This document shows, in pieces, positions 22,953 through 35,548 of a stretch of DNA of 64,000 bases. Both the position numbers and the translations under genes were made by a program. This DNA is from Coniella vitis (Eukaryota; Ascomycota; Sordariomycetes; Diaporthales; Schizoparmaceae), in contig WUJK01000001.1 in the NCBI GenBank assembly GCA_011317545.1, positions 1,898,501 to 1,962,500 on the forward strand. The letters are read 5' to 3'. A model generated the notes under the pieces. That model was not told where the DNA came from, did no database searches, and saw only the letters and a program-made list of their open reading frames with translations. The stretch's first letter is position 1; the number at the start of each line of letters is the position of its first letter.

Positions 22953-23891
22953 CTACTGCTCTCTGGGCTGCACGGATCCCTTCCCGCAGGGGTCACTGCC
23001 AAATGTAATGAGCAGCTGTTTTTTAAAGTGTTTGCGCAAGACCAGCATGAATGGTATGGCTTGCAACTCAATGTCGAAAAATGGCCAGAGCATCACCTTT
23101 TTACCATCAGGGCGGATCGAGTAGGTGGACGGCATCGACTCAAAGCCCCATACGTATACAGCGGGGCTCTTGTGGATTTTGTCGACGAGGTGTCTACTGC
23201 GGCGGAGGATATTTCGCAGAGCTGGCTCGTGAAAGTCGGGCACAGAACGGTCGCCAATGAGTTGGAGGACGCGGCTGAAATTCCTGTTGACTTCCTGCCG
23301 CATGGGCTGGTTCATGTTCTGCCTCACAAAGGGCTGTACACCGTTGATTTCGAACTGGTTCGTGGCGGCAAAGCGCGACAGTTCTCGGGCGCCAGACTCG
23401 CGCGTGAAGGTGACGACGGCCTCGCGCGTGGACGGGTCGTTGGAGGGCCTCATTTCCGCCGAGGCTATCTTCTCAAAGGGGCCGTACTTGGCAATTGCGT
23501 TGATGATGTCAGGCAGCGTCGTGGTGAGCGAGATGCCGTTGATTCTGACGCTGCGCCAGTATGGCTTGGAGCTGAGGTCCTTGTTCTTGAGCTGGGCCTC
23601 CCACGGCTGGACCACGCGTAGTTCTTTATGCTTGGCTGGGTCCTGCAATGGTTCGGCTGTGCGGTGTTTGCGAATCCAATGAAACGATGAGTACCAGAGC
23701 TTTGATGACGGCGTTGACAAGGTCGACGATCCCAATAACGAGGAAGTGCAAGGTGATGAGGTGGAGTCGGAGGAGCTGCGTGTTGCTCGCGAAAGGCCCT
23801 GCAGTGTACGGCTGACAGGCAATCGAATGCCTATGCAAGGCCGTGACCTTGGCCTTGAACAGCGGCTCAGCGCGCGGGAGACTGTGGCCAT
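22953..23891 (-). CDS. RRM-like protein, possibly mitochondrial, about 312 aa
   Basis: Not a named family to me. The frame is open from ATG 23969 to the stop at 22953. I prefer the inner ATG at 23891 because it gives an Arg/Ser-rich, acid-free start (MATVSRALSRCSRPRSRP) typical of a mitochondrial presequence; the upper ATG would add 26 residues. An RRM-like fold is suggested at about residues 113-191: RSVRINGISL (beta 1), LPDIINAIAKYG (helix), EAVVTFTRESGARELSRFA and FEINGVQPFV. The C-terminal 110 residues (RVLQLIGDRSVPDF..LRNILRRSRHL..AVYVWGFESMP..LWPFFDIELQAIPFML) look structured. Residues about 32-90 are doubtful: they are Ser-rich while an overlapping frame of the same strand encodes a hydrophobic stretch, so the N-terminal exon structure may be wrong. 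It is transcribed away from the Irc6-like gene across a short shared promoter. Confidence 0.7.
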   Translation of the reverse strand: MATVSRALSRCSRPRSRPCIGIRLPVSRTLQGLSRATRSSSDSTSSPCTSSLLGSSTLSTPSSKLWYSSFHWIRKHRTAEPLQDPAKHKELRVVQPWEAQLKNKDLSSKPYWRSVRINGISLTTTLPDIINAIAKYGPFEKIASAEMRPSNDPSTREAVVTFTRESGARELSRFAATNQFEINGVQPFVRQNMNQPMRQEVNRNFSRVLQLIGDRSVPDFHEPALRNILRRSRHLVDKIHKSPAVYVWGFESMPSTYSIRPDGKKVMLWPFFDIELQAIPFMLVLRKHFKKQLLITFGSDPCGKGSVQPREQ

Positions 23892-24175
23892 GGTGAGACG
23901 TGTGGCATCAAGCAAGTGGCACGAGCGGACTGGTGGGATGATGAGATGAGAGGCTGGCACGCTGTCCATGTCGACCCTGGTTGGGCGTGCCGCAAACCCT
24001 GAATGGCCAACCCTGAGTGACGTCTATAGGGTTAGGGTCCGCTTAGATAATCACACACTCACCGTGGCAACCTCGCACCAATCTACTTGGCCTCGTTGAA
24101 CTTGGGTCCCTTCCTCTGCCTCTCACTTGCCAAAGTGGAACAAAGAAAAGGTTACAATCTTACAGTATTCGCATC
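23892..24175. promoter_or_regulatory. Short divergent promoter between the RRM-like and Irc6-like genes
   Basis: Only 284 bp (206 bp if the upper start is used) separate two divergent genes. It contains TGACGTC at 24018-24024, a CRE/bZIP-type core, then the telomere-like AGGGTTAGGGT at 24028-24038, and CCAAT at 24078-24082, the site of fungal Hap/CBF complexes. The last 60 bases are CT-rich. In yeasts TTAGGG-type sites in promoters bind Tbf1-class factors; whether that holds here is inference. Confidence 0.55.
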
Positions 24176-25390
24176 ATGGGCAACCCTCAGCCCATCTCCA
24201 ACCCACGCCGTGTCCTGGCCGTCGCTCTTGGCGCCGAGACGGAGCAGCTGAGCCAGGTTGTCAGAGGTGCGTCCTGAGCGCCCTTTTCCCCCTCTCGGCC
24301 TCTCTCTCTCTCTCTCTCTCTTTCTGTATCTTGGCCTCTTTCTGGTCAGAAGGCCTCTCATTCGTGCTGCTGACAAGGAAGCCAAACCATTTTCTTTTGC
24401 ACCTGCAGACCTGACGGGCAGTGTGCCGCAGCCTGTTGATGCATCGCTTGCGGGCACGACCCACGACCTCGATCTGAAAACGGCGTATTATACAGCAACT
24501 GTGCCTCTGTGGCTCGATCTTATTAGCGATCCGGCAGAGTGGGCCACATCGTTTCTCTCAGACGAGGCCAAGGAAGTCCTACAGGTGCTGGGTGGCTTGC
24601 TCCTCGTCTTTGCTCTGCCCAAGGATGCCTCATCCACAGCTGCAGCACGAGACGGCTCAGAACCGACCAGGACCTTGATTACAGAGGTGGGCAAGGTCGT
24701 CAGAGAGGGTCTAGGCGGCTGGGAGTGGGATGGTGTTACGTTGGCTGTGGGGGTAGGCCAGGTGGACCACCTGGATGATCTGGACGTCTGGGATGAAGTC
24801 TGTGGTGATGCAGGCTTGGAATTTGTGCAGGTTGCCCCATCCGAGAAGTCTCCCGATGAACGGAATGAGTATGGTGGTGAGTTTCTGTTTTCTACTCTGC
24901 TGGGTTACATTGACTAACTCTCATTTTCGTGACAGAAAAGACGGGCATTCCCCGGGTCTTGGAGGCACTGCAGTCCAATGATTGGGCATCAGTGTTCTCA
25001 CCTGGTGGTCTTGACAGCGATGACGAGGGTGCCCTCCTCAACATGGACAGTGACGACGACGCTGACTTTGACCTGGAGAACATGGACTTTGGTTTCGACA
25101 GAGAAGACTTTGAAGGCCTGAAGAAGGCCATATGGGAGGCTCAGATGGAGCGAGAAGGGCTCATAAACAGCCAAGACGAAGTGGAAGTAGGCACATCAAC
25201 AACTAAACAGCAGTCTGCTCCGCCACAAGGTGGCCAGGACGATCAGCATCTGGACGATGACGATGTCAACGAGATTGAGCGAATGATGCACAAGCTGCAG
25301 GCCGTGAGAGACATGAGTGCTGGTCTGCCCGAGGAGCAAAGGAAGCGGTTAGCAGCGAGAGCCGTGGGCGAGGTTATGCGCGATTTGTGA
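24176..25390 (+). CDS. IRC6: Irc6/p34 (AAGAB)-type adaptin-binding protein
   Basis: Member of the family including yeast Irc6 and animal alpha/gamma-adaptin-binding protein p34, which assist assembly of clathrin adaptor complexes in the cytosol. Exons 24176-24266, 24409-24876 and 24936-25390 give 337 aa. The N-terminal domain starts NPRRVLAVALGAE and includes VPLWLDLISDPAEWATSFLSD, GLLLVFALPKD and WDGVTLAVGVGQ, alternating strands and helices like a G-protein-like fold but without a clear P-loop. NEYGEKTGIPRVLEALQSNDWA is the strongest family signature and is created by the second splice. An acidic stretch (LLNMDSDDDADFDLENMDFG) follows, and the C-terminus (EIERMMHKLQAVRDMSAGLPEEQRKRLAARAV) resembles the p34 C-terminal helix. 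Intron 1 (142 nt) holds a (TC)n microsatellite; intron 2 (59 nt) has GTGAGT and a perfect CTAAC branch. A second donor 3 nt upstream (GTGGTG) would drop one Gly. Confidence 0.92.
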
Positions 25391-28300
25391 TGAGCAAGGC
25401 TGGACTACATCACTGCCCCGCCATTACACTGGAGCCGCGCGGTTGACGAGGATCCGATGGCTCACAAGTCTGCAACTTTCGGACCTCTGGCCTTGGAACG
25501 TCTGCATAGAAGATACCCATAGCATACACTATTCATGTTGTTCAGCACCAGACTCTCTGTATTCACCTCCCGACGGATCGCATGCTTGGTTCCTTTTACT
25601 CGAAACAAACCCTCATTTGTTCTATCCCGCCCACCTCGGCGACTCAATCGCCAGATCAACACACACACGATAATGCCAGCATTAGCCTAGCTGCGTGTCT
25701 GTGTTGGCTTCCAGACCGGCGTCCAATAGTCGCCTCGTTCCGCCTCTGACTAACGCGACTTGCTTGTGTCGTCGCTCTGCAGCCCTACCAGCTCCCGATT
25801 GCTGCGGTTGTCTTGTCTGGGTCTTGTCTCGCATTGCCGCTAATCCTCCGATGTCTTGTCTGTCTGTCTGTCTCGTGCCGCCGCTTATCCCGTAAGACAG
25901 TGTCTCTCCTTGCAACCAGGCACAAAAGCTGATGTGAGAATGTGGCGGAACACGACACATAGACACACGTGTCTTGGGACATTCATTTCCCTTCTTCATC
26001 CTGTTTCTGCCCTTGACAAATCGAGTGGGCTCTTTTGAGCGCACAAAGGTCGGAGATGTTGACCTGTATCACAGAATCCATTCTCTGTTTGAAGGGGGAA
26101 AAAGGTCTACTTGATATCCCAAGACGCCGATTGATGGCTTCAATGCAGACTCGTCTTGGCCTCTTTGTGCCTCCATAAGCAGGCTTGTGAAGCCATTGGT
26201 GCTCGGCTCTGATACGTTGCTGTATAACCACTCGGAGGGAGAAAAGAAAACCATCTTGAAACCTCCAAGCTGGCGTGTGTGATGGACTGTCTATCGTCTG
26301 CTATTTTCCGTTCATCTGTCTCATCCATCCCCTGGCATATGCATCAGCCGGTCTGACTTGACCTCCTTGTCTGTGTAGGCGGATAGCCTCCAGACACAAA
26401 CAGGTGATCTCAATGCAGCCGTGTCTGGGTGGCTACACAAGTCATTGATCGAGTGAGGAAAACAAATACCAATGCAGTGTATATATCCATACCATTCAGG
26501 ATTCCCCTTCGAATAATGTCAGAGACACGCATCAATGACGCGAGTGGTATGTATATCAGAATTTACACACAAAGTTGGCATTACATATTGCGACAATGTG
26601 CCCATTTCGAAAACTTGAAACTTGATCTCAAACCAAAGGGTTTGCCAACCTCTAAAGCGTAGTGTTTGATCATCATCTAGCCCAGCTCTACTCCACGCGA
26701 CCTCCTACGGGTTCACGCCGTTCGTCCTCACCAGGCCAAAACAGTAGCAGCCAATGTACATGTCCGTCCGCGTAACCCACTCACCGCTCGCCGCTGACCG
26801 ATCTCTCCGCAGCCTCTCACCATCGAAAACACCCACTAGTGTGTATCATACCCAAAAGCTACAGACATCTTCGTGCACCCGATATCACAGAACTCTCGAA
26901 ACCAAAAGGATCCCCCGTCATCAGGGACAAACTGATCTCAAGTGCCGACCCAAAACCTCTCTCCCCCCCCCCCCCACCCCAGAAAAAAACAAAAAACACA
27001 TGACCCGGCCTGGTCTGTTGCTGTATGGTGGACGGACCTATCAGTGCACCAACAACGTGCTCAGCACAACATGGCTATAGCGCAGCAATGCAGCTGGCCG
27101 GGGAACGCTGCGTGCCTGGTCGTCGGGGGGTCTCGAGGCCTGATTCGAAATGATATGATGGTCAGGGTCAGGAGACGAGCTAGCCAAGTAGCGAGAGAGT
27201 TGTTTTAGATTTCATAGTCCTGCATGGGGTGGGGGGTTAAGAAGAAGAAAAGAAAAGAAAAGAAAAGAAAGAAACGCCGAACTGGCTCGGTTTGTAGACC
27301 CAAGGACTTGTGGAAAAGAAAAAAAAGAGCAAGTATACAGATATATACCAGAAGAAACATCGAGTTACATGGAGACAGGTTCTGTTCTGATTGTTAACGG
27401 GTCCATGCCGTCCGCTTTCGTTATTGATCATCGCCCAGGATATGCTCTCGTACCTCAGTTTCCGAACAGAAGACTTTATTTTGCGTATACATATCCCAAC
27501 CCCCAGTGCATCGACCCATACTGTCCAAGTAGCCTCCTTCAGCCAAGACATCCGTCCGCACCCTCGCTGACAATTCAATACTCCTATCCCATCCATCAGC
27601 CAGCCACTTTCCATGCAGCCAGCCCGAACCGCGAAAAAAAAACGCCGCGTTTTCTCTTTGCGGGGCGGCGGGGCGCGCAGACTATATATACAATAAAAAA
27701 AAAACATGAAACTCGATGGCGAGGACGGACGAGACCTCGGGAGGTCCTTTGGGGCCCTTCTGACAAAACGCTCATAATGGAAGTGTGAGAGAGAAAGGGG
27801 GGGGGGGTGGAAACTCGTGCCGAGCCTTTTGTGTGACGGTGTAAAACAGCTGACCTCTTTTGCTTGAGAAATACTAGCCTCGCTTTCCTTTTTTCTTTTC
27901 TTTCTTCCTTTCCCCCTCATCACTATAATGGTTTCTGTTAATGTGTAATTTCTCGTCTTGGCTGTGGTGAGAATGGCAATGGAGTGTATATCAAAGGTGG
28001 AGTTATAAAGGGTTCCTTGTTTGGTATCATTTTTCTTGGCAAGATATACATATATATATGTATATATATAGATTCCTTTATTGGTCTTGCATATTCAATA
28101 GCGAATGCGTGGTATAAATCTCGATAGACATGTCTTCGAATCGCCAAGTAGACGAAACCACCCACCACCCCCCCCCTTTTTTTCCCCGAGGGGCGACTTC
28201 TCGACCAGTACTACTTCTCGTACCAACGTACCACACAGCATAAATCGTGATCTGGAAAAAAGAAAAAGGCTCAGCTCGGCGTTCACCTCCCCACGCTGCC

Positions 28301-29443
28301 GATGGATGGATGGAGAGGAAGCGAGCCGACGCACCGTTCTGTCGGTAGACGAGCGAGCGAGCGAGCGGCTTCATGGGGTGTAGGCAGAAAGAGACGGCTT
28401 TTCTTAAAAGAGGCCATGCCCGTGCTCTCGATGGTTGCATTAGGTACCACTACGCTTTGTGTCACGTGGAGGGATTGTCTTGATTTGTCCATGCATACTA
28501 TGCACAAAACGCAGGAAGGATAAATAGTATGAGGAACTGTACGAGTTGGAGTGACTGACTGCGCATGAGAAGAGGAAAGGGTTCTTTGGGCATGTACAAT
28601 TATCGCCTTGTATGGTTCGATAGGTTCATTCTCCCATGCACTTAAGAACTATCAGACGGCACAACGCCCTGTAGCCCTTCTGCATGGCGCGCGCCCTCGC
28701 AAGTAAGTAAACACATGAAAGACAGCGGGCAGGCAGACAAAACAGCCCCCCCCGAAAGGAACAAGGCGACGAGAAAAAGCAACAGCCCCAAGACGACAAC
28801 AGACCGAGGGCTCAAACGGGCCTACTGCCACAAGGCAGAGGAGTCATGTGTCTTGGCCCAACTGTCCCTGTCCATATGAAGCGGACCACACGCGCGCAAA
28901 TTGCCAGGTTTTGCTGATGGACGGTCTTCTTGTGTTACTTTGATTTACAAGCAGAAACATGTAGCTACTTTGCGGGCTCGTTTCTGGACAGCCTGGGCGT
29001 GCGCCTTGGATGCACACAAAGTAGAATGTACGGATACAGAGCATCGTTGCGATTCTGGCTCACCACCTGGAGTGTGGATAAGAGAGGACGATGTGCTTTG
29101 CGCCTTGGGTTCTGCTGTACGTGAATTCCGGGCGTCCACCGTGTACACCGTCTACTTTTGCACGGGGGCTGTGCAGTTCCATGCAGAGAGTTGTGCTTGG
29201 GGGCACACGTGTATATGTTTGTGCCGCCATTGTGCAATGGCCCAGAAAGCTGCCCTGCGCACGGAAAAGGGCAAGACGGGCCTTGGCTACGTGGACCAGC
29301 TGTTACTGGATGGACTCTCTGAAGGAGCAGAGAGTCACCCGGCCATGGTCAATAAAACCTTCGTCTTGGCTGTATTGTAGTTTGTGAAAGTGCTACGGTC
29401 GTGGGTGGGTTTGGTTTCAGAGGATTGGCAACACTGGAGAAGA

Positions 29444-29482
<39 letters not shown>

Positions 29483-29600
29483 TACCAATCTGCTGCTGCT
29501 CCTCGCTGCGTGGTCCTTCTGTGCTGCATGGTATTCGGTTCTGGCTGGGTGCTGATGGACCACCAGGCCCAGACAATGCAACACACCGCTCTTTTGGTAA
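25391..29600. other. Gene desert, proximal part
   Basis: No supported gene in 4.2 kb. The largest frame (minus, 27237-27923, 228 codons) runs through AAGAA and poly-purine tracts and has no domain; the plus frame 27369-27788 (METGSVLIVNGSM...) starts at an ATG but has no recognisable homology and a low-complexity end. Homopolymers include C runs near 26965-26976 and 28168-28177 and a G run near 27799-27807. An (AT)-rich stretch lies at 28047-28070. A (CA)18 run lies at 29445-29480. No copy of the TACATAGTA 9-mer was seen here, in contrast with the next 25 kb. Confidence 0.6.
29445..29480 (+). repeat. (CA)18 microsatellite
   Basis: Uninterrupted CA dinucleotides read directly in the sequence, in the gene desert. 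Confidence 0.9.
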
Positions 29601-30663
29601 CCCTACGTGCATGACATCTGGGGTTTGAACCTGTGCAAGCGTACATAGTACGTGGGCTATCTGTGCCATTGCATCCTGTCAGAGAGTGCGGAACACAGGA
29701 ATCCACGCGCAGGTCACGTCCATTTGCTCTCGTATCAACATGGCAGCTGGGGTTCGCAAGTCCAAAAGGCAGCAAAGCAAAGACGCTGCTGACAAGCACA
29801 GGAGATTGTGTTGCATGTACTTGTGCACCAACAAACCAAGAACCTACGCCATTATCAATAACCGTGAGAAATGTAAGATCAAAGGTCGATCCAATGCCCT
29901 TTTTGGGCAGGGCAACAGGGGCACGAGTAGTCAACTCTCATGCAAAAGAACGAGCGTCTCCCTGCTGTTTCGGTCAGCCGAGAGAGGTCATTGCATAAAA
30001 GATTGAGAAAGGAAATATACCTTGCGCCTTGGGAAACAGGTACGGATGAGAAATCCGGCGGGCGAGGGGTGGCTTCTTAGCAGTATAATCGAAAGGGAGA
30101 GCCCAGACTCCATATTGAGACGTGTACGGTCAGGGTGTAACAGTGGACAAGGCACAAAAGAGGGAATAAAAAGGAATGTATAGGTACTTCAGCCTTGTCT
30201 ATAAAGTATGGATACTCTATGTATAACTCGCAGACCTCTGACTGCTGTACACGCTCGTGGATCCTGTGGTCTTGTTCTACTCGGGGCCGCCCTCGAGTCC
30301 AACGTCTTCTTCTCCCTGTTCAGCCCCTTGGGCTGCCGTTCAGCTTCTGGCCCCAGTCCCCGAGGCTGGCTTGACCTGCATGGACTGAAATCCCCTAAAG
30401 TCCAGGGCTATCGATTTGTCCCTCCTTGGGTTGTGAAGTAATTCCGTGTCACGATATGTACACTTGGCCATTGTGACTTGAGCAGCTACAACCCAAGATG
30501 TCACTATACACATGGACATCTTGATCCCAGGACAATGTCTCCACGGTACACTTATCAAGAAGATTTCAAGTACGCGAACTTTGATTCATGAATGAAGATT
30601 CAATAGCAGGCCAACATCTTTCCCCAGCCCTTGGACACCTGTCTGCACAAATGTGATGGTACG

Positions 30664-30694
<31 letters not shown>

Positions 30695-30719
30695 ACACAC
30701 ATATATATATATATATATA
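30664..30719 (+). repeat. Compound (CA)n/(TA)n microsatellite
   Basis: CA units at 30664-30689, one TA, further CA units to about 30700, then alternating AT to 30719. Alternating purine-pyrimidine of this length can form left-handed DNA, which is general knowledge and not shown here. Confidence 0.9.
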
Positions 30720-30855
30720 CTTACTACTAATTGCCTTGCTTTCCCCCGAGTATATCCTGCCCTTCATATGCCAGCGAGAACATGTCACTGACACAGTAGC
30801 GCCGAGCTTTAAAAAAGCCTTCTCTCAAGAGTCTGTATCTTTTGGTTCTTCCCAT

Positions 30856-30888
<33 letters not shown>
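30856..30888 (+). repeat. (CAG)11 microsatellite
   Basis: Eleven CAG units in non-coding DNA. Flanking frames contain no domain, so it is not called coding. Confidence 0.9.
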
Positions 30889-30890
<2 letters not shown>

Positions 30891-33800
30891 CAAGAATCCA
30901 CTCCCGTGAGTTTGGATTCCGCGGACCACCGCACTTGACCTCCGCGGGGGGGCCATGACAGCTGCCAAAACGCAGACAGTAAAGAAATAATGATAGCTCA
31001 TCAGCCAAAAAGCCAAAAAATTCTAGACTCTCCCAAAAGGCAGAGAACAGTCAGTCCACTCCACTTGGATGCTGTTCGTACAGATCCATACCAAGGTACG
31101 CATCGTGGATCCTGTCTCCACTGCGGCCACTCGTATCTCTCTCTCTTTCTTTTTCCCTGCATCTCCACGCTGCTCCTTCGTTCAGAACTATTAAAGAGGT
31201 AGTACTAGACTTTGAAGCAAGTGGGCACTCTCCAGCAAGAGACCAGAAAGGGGGGCTTTTTCTATTCTTTTTTCTTTTTCTTTTTCCTTTGATATATATA
31301 TATTTGTTTTCATTTCTTGCTTTCGTCCTCTTACCCTGCCTCATGCAATCCCATCTCGAACCCCAGCTAGTGGGCCACCATCTGGCTGGATCGCTTTTCG
31401 CGTCAGGGGTGATGGCGTGAGGAAAAGGGCTGCTCGTCGGGCACGGTATCCGGGGCGGCGATCCCCAGTCATGAGGCCCCTGATACTGTTTTGGCTGGGA
31501 TAAAGCCGAGGTGTATTTATTGAAGAAGGCCTGGATTGTTGGCTATTGCAGAGAAATGGATGCAGGTTCTCAATGTCATATTATTCTTCCCGCCACAGGT
31601 GCTGCTGCCGCTGTCTGTCATAAAAGATTGGTACAAAGGTTTTCAACGTCATCCAGCGTAAAAGGCTCGAGGTAAAAGGAAAACCCAACCCAACCCCCAC
31701 CCCCCTTTTTCACATGAAGGTCAAGAACCCCCCCAGCGCCCACGATAAATCGAGTGATGAGATCCAGTAGATCTATCGCTAAGCGAGGGTCTGTGGGGTG
31801 GGGGGTTCTCCTTACAACCGTGGCGGGCGATTTGGGGGGGGGGGGAGATATCACCCAGCAACGAACGACTCGATATCATTCGTGGCCGGACTATTCAACC
31901 CCAAAAATAAAAGGGCGATACACAAAAACGCATAAAGTGCGACTTTGATTCGCTGCTGACTTTGCCTGATGAACGAACCTTGAAAAGACCCCGTCAAAAC
32001 CTTCCCTTTGGTGAGGGTGATTTAGTACAGCAGATGTTATAGATCGCCTACATCGCTCCACCTCAAAGCTCCTAGAGAAAACTCTGGTGGGCAAGGGAGA
32101 CAGACGGTCAAGGAGGCTCAAAGGGGGCGCAGATTGACAGCTGAACAAAGGCTGGTAAGGTGTGTCTGCTGGGTTCCTCATGCACAAAACCAAGGGGAGG
32201 GGCCAGAGAACGACGAGCGACCTGGTTTGGTCATGGTGAGCACTACGCATTGGGGGCGCAAAGTGACAGCTGTCTGACAGGTTTCCTTCAGGGTGGAGAG
32301 GGTATCTCGCAAATGATATATCACGTCTTTGGACAGGTTACGGCCTAGTCTGAGCAGTGAGCCATGCTGCCAAGTCATCAAAGTGAGGCACTTGATACCA
32401 CATAACCCTTGAACAACATGTCAGCAGAGGCAAGAGAAGTGATAAGAGTGAAAAGGGAAAAGGGAAAAGGGATAAAAGAAGCAAGAGAAAGAGAGAAAAA
32501 AGGGGGGGCACGTCGAACTAATACAGAGCTCAGGGTAGATCACTGCACAGGAATCACGGCAAACTCCGGCGAGGGCATTTGTCCACGACCAACCACGCTC
32601 TCTGGGGCCAGGGCAGGCCGCTGCAGTGAGCAGCGACTCCAGACTGCGAGCGGTATCGTTGCTATCCAAGAGTGCCTATTGGGTCCTCCAGCAGAACTGA
32701 GCCAGAAGGGGGCAGCCCAACCGCTGTGGACTACCATTCCCCACCCGCCAGAGTGAGAGATGATACTGCTACCATAGTATGTATGTATATGTAGTGCATT
32801 GCGTCCTCGTACAGACATAGCCAGCAGGAACAGTCCCATAAGGCATGCTGCCTTGGTATGTATCTTGCTCCACCCGCGGCAACGATGCCGTCATGGAGCA
32901 CAAGTCCTCCAACTCGATTATGGGTTCATGTTCGCTGACAGACTGCTACTGCGCAGATTTGTAAAAGTGGGCAGTGCCACACTCTCCGCCTATAAGCAAT
33001 TCCTCCGTAATGACTTCTCGAAAAAGTCAGAGCATGTGACCGTGTGCAACCATGGTTGACCTCTCTGCTGGCGTGGCCCAAAGACATCATGTGGGAAAGG
33101 AAATCATTCACCCCTGGGGTCAAGACTCCGTCTGACCAGGACCAAACTCGGCCCCAGATAGTTGTGTCAAGTATACAATCTTGTACAGGTACCCACGAAG
33201 GGGAAAAAAAAAAAAAAAGACCAAAAGGCGCCGTCCTCGGACTCCAATCTCGCGTCTCGCCATTCAACACTTGGGACTGGGTGTGCCCTCTTGTGTATTT
33301 CTCTGTATCGACTGTTTGCTTCCCTCAGAAAGGACCTTGACGACAAATCCTCTTCGCCAATCCACGGTCGGATGAGCGGTCCAGCCTGTAACTCAAGATA
33401 TACATGCCTCTAAGCCCAGAGTACATTATCAACACCTCACGGTATCTCAGCACCGTCGTCAGTTCACAGGGGCCACTCTTTTATCTAACTGCGCCCGCGT
33501 CACCCAGGCAGAGCCAAGCCAGAGCCAAGCCAAACGCAAGGACTGGGACCGATAACGTGGCCGTGGAACCAAGCTGCGCAGGTGGCCCAGCAGACCACGC
33601 GTGGCGGCCATATCAGGTGCATGAGATAGATGTGAATTGGATACAGCAGACTCAAGTGTGACTGCGTGGGGATAGGCAGGCTGACATGCTCTCCACTCCA
33701 GACAGTGGTCAACAGTGTTGTGTGTCACGTTTGAATGGCATCGAGTCTTTGTCTGGGCGTACAAGTGTGAAGAATTATCTAAAGCGTACAAGTGTGATTT

Positions 33801-35497
33801 GGCAGTGTAAGGACTCACTCACCTATACAATAGTAAAGTCTCACAAGCCTCCTCTACAGCGTCCACTTTCGAGAGAGCCGCTGATCTGAATCAAAGCCCG
33901 TCTTACACACCTGAGCCTACACACCCACCTGGACTCACAAGAGACAAACACACACACACACTATATCTAACACACAACAAGGCAAGATAACAAGACCACA
34001 GATCCGAGATTCAGTCATTTGGGTGCTCAGGCCAGTGACACGCTCCAGCGTGGTGCTGCTCCGTTGGCAACCATGAAATGCGATACAACTCCAGGCTCCC
34101 TATCTGTCGTCAGAGAGTTGTGCATGGCGTCTGTTCTGTTTCCCCGTTACCCCGTCTTTTGTCCCCTGGTGTAACGAGTCCCAGAGTCCCCACCGCACTC
34201 ACAAGCACCCCACACACCTCCTTATCCCCACGCCCTCCCTTGGGCTCCTCTGGGTTAGTGAGATGCATCAGCAGCCGGCAAGTATCGAGTACATGGTTGT
34301 GGACGGGCCATGTACAAGATATACAAGATACAGGCCCTCTACTACCATGCTCTACTTGCTGAATTCGGCCAAGTGTGCCAAGCAGAGTTGAGAGAGTCGA
34401 ACGACAAGGTGGCAGTGGGCACAAGGCTGCATACGAGGGTGGAGGGCCGTCATACTGAATGTATCCACACCAATATGCTCAGATACATCGATGGTGATGG
34501 TGTGCACGTACTTCGCCTCGGGTCTTCTCCTTGGGATCTGCCTCCCTCCTTGTCCTCGCCCCACCCCCCTGGCGGTTTCGTTCTACTTTGTGCCCCTGAT
34601 CGAGCACAAGGCAAGGAGTATATCCAAAAGTATATCTTGGAGCCTTTGCCAAGGCTCCAACCACTCCACGCCCTGTAGATCGTACGGTATAAAGCCGAGA
34701 CACTTTGAGGATCGGAATTAAAGTTGTTGTAGCCGCGAATATTTGTCGAGAGTTTGTTCCAATGTGTGCTTGCATCTCTCTCTCTCTCTCTCTCTCTCTT
34801 GTGGAGAAATTTACACAACCTTCACTGAGAATGGAATAGTAATATCCTATGATTGGAAGACTATTGATAACAGCCTCATCGGATGAACAGCATGACCAGA
34901 TGCCAACGCAGACTCAGAGGCCGAATGGATCCATCCACGTACCCCACCGTAATCACTTTTATGCTTATGTGCATCTGATCGGATACTCTCACCCTGGGAT
35001 CGCGGAGGATCTGTAGACGGGGGGGGGGGAACCTTTGAGATCCAAAAGATTGAGTTTAATATACCCGCCGAAGGATAAATAAAAAATAAAAAAGAAAACA
35101 GAGTTCCGACCCCCCAGTTACATGCTTGACGGGTTGCGAGAGCCGAAATGGCTGGGGGGGGCAAAAGTGAATCTTTGCTGCTTGCTACTCATTCTCTGTC
35201 TCTCTCTCTCTCTCTTCAAGCAGTAACATTTCTTCTGTCTCTGTCCCTCTCTTCCTCATCAACATTTTTTCTGTCTCTTGTTTCCTTCTCTCCTTTTTCA
35301 ACTGTTCGTACATAGTAAAGGAGTACGTGTATATCGACTTGGTTCATGATTCATGTACACTCTTCTCCTTTTCTCCTTTTTGGGCAAACAATAGTATGAA
35401 AAAGGCTGTGCCCAGCACCTATAAATAGACCAACAGAAGCAGTGAGTGAGTGAGTGGATCGTGCAAGTAAGTAGTTACAGATCCACAAAAACATGTA

Positions 35498-35548
35498 CAA
35501 CGCAACGCAACGCAACGCAACGCAGCTCAGCTCAGCTCAGCACAGCTC
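35498..35548 (+). repeat. Adjacent pentamer repeats (CAACG)n and (CTCAG)n
   Basis: Five CAACG-type units at 35498-35524 pass directly into CTCAG units to about 35548, the last one altered. Two different 5-bp repeats abut. Confidence 0.85.

Noticed and set aside
27237..27923. A 228-codon minus-strand frame
   Set aside because: It is built on AAGAA and homopolymer tracts, and no part resembles a protein family.
29615..29640. A GGTTCAAACC-like tRNA box B on the minus strand
   Set aside because: The flanks cannot pair as a T-arm and no box A lies at a suitable distance.
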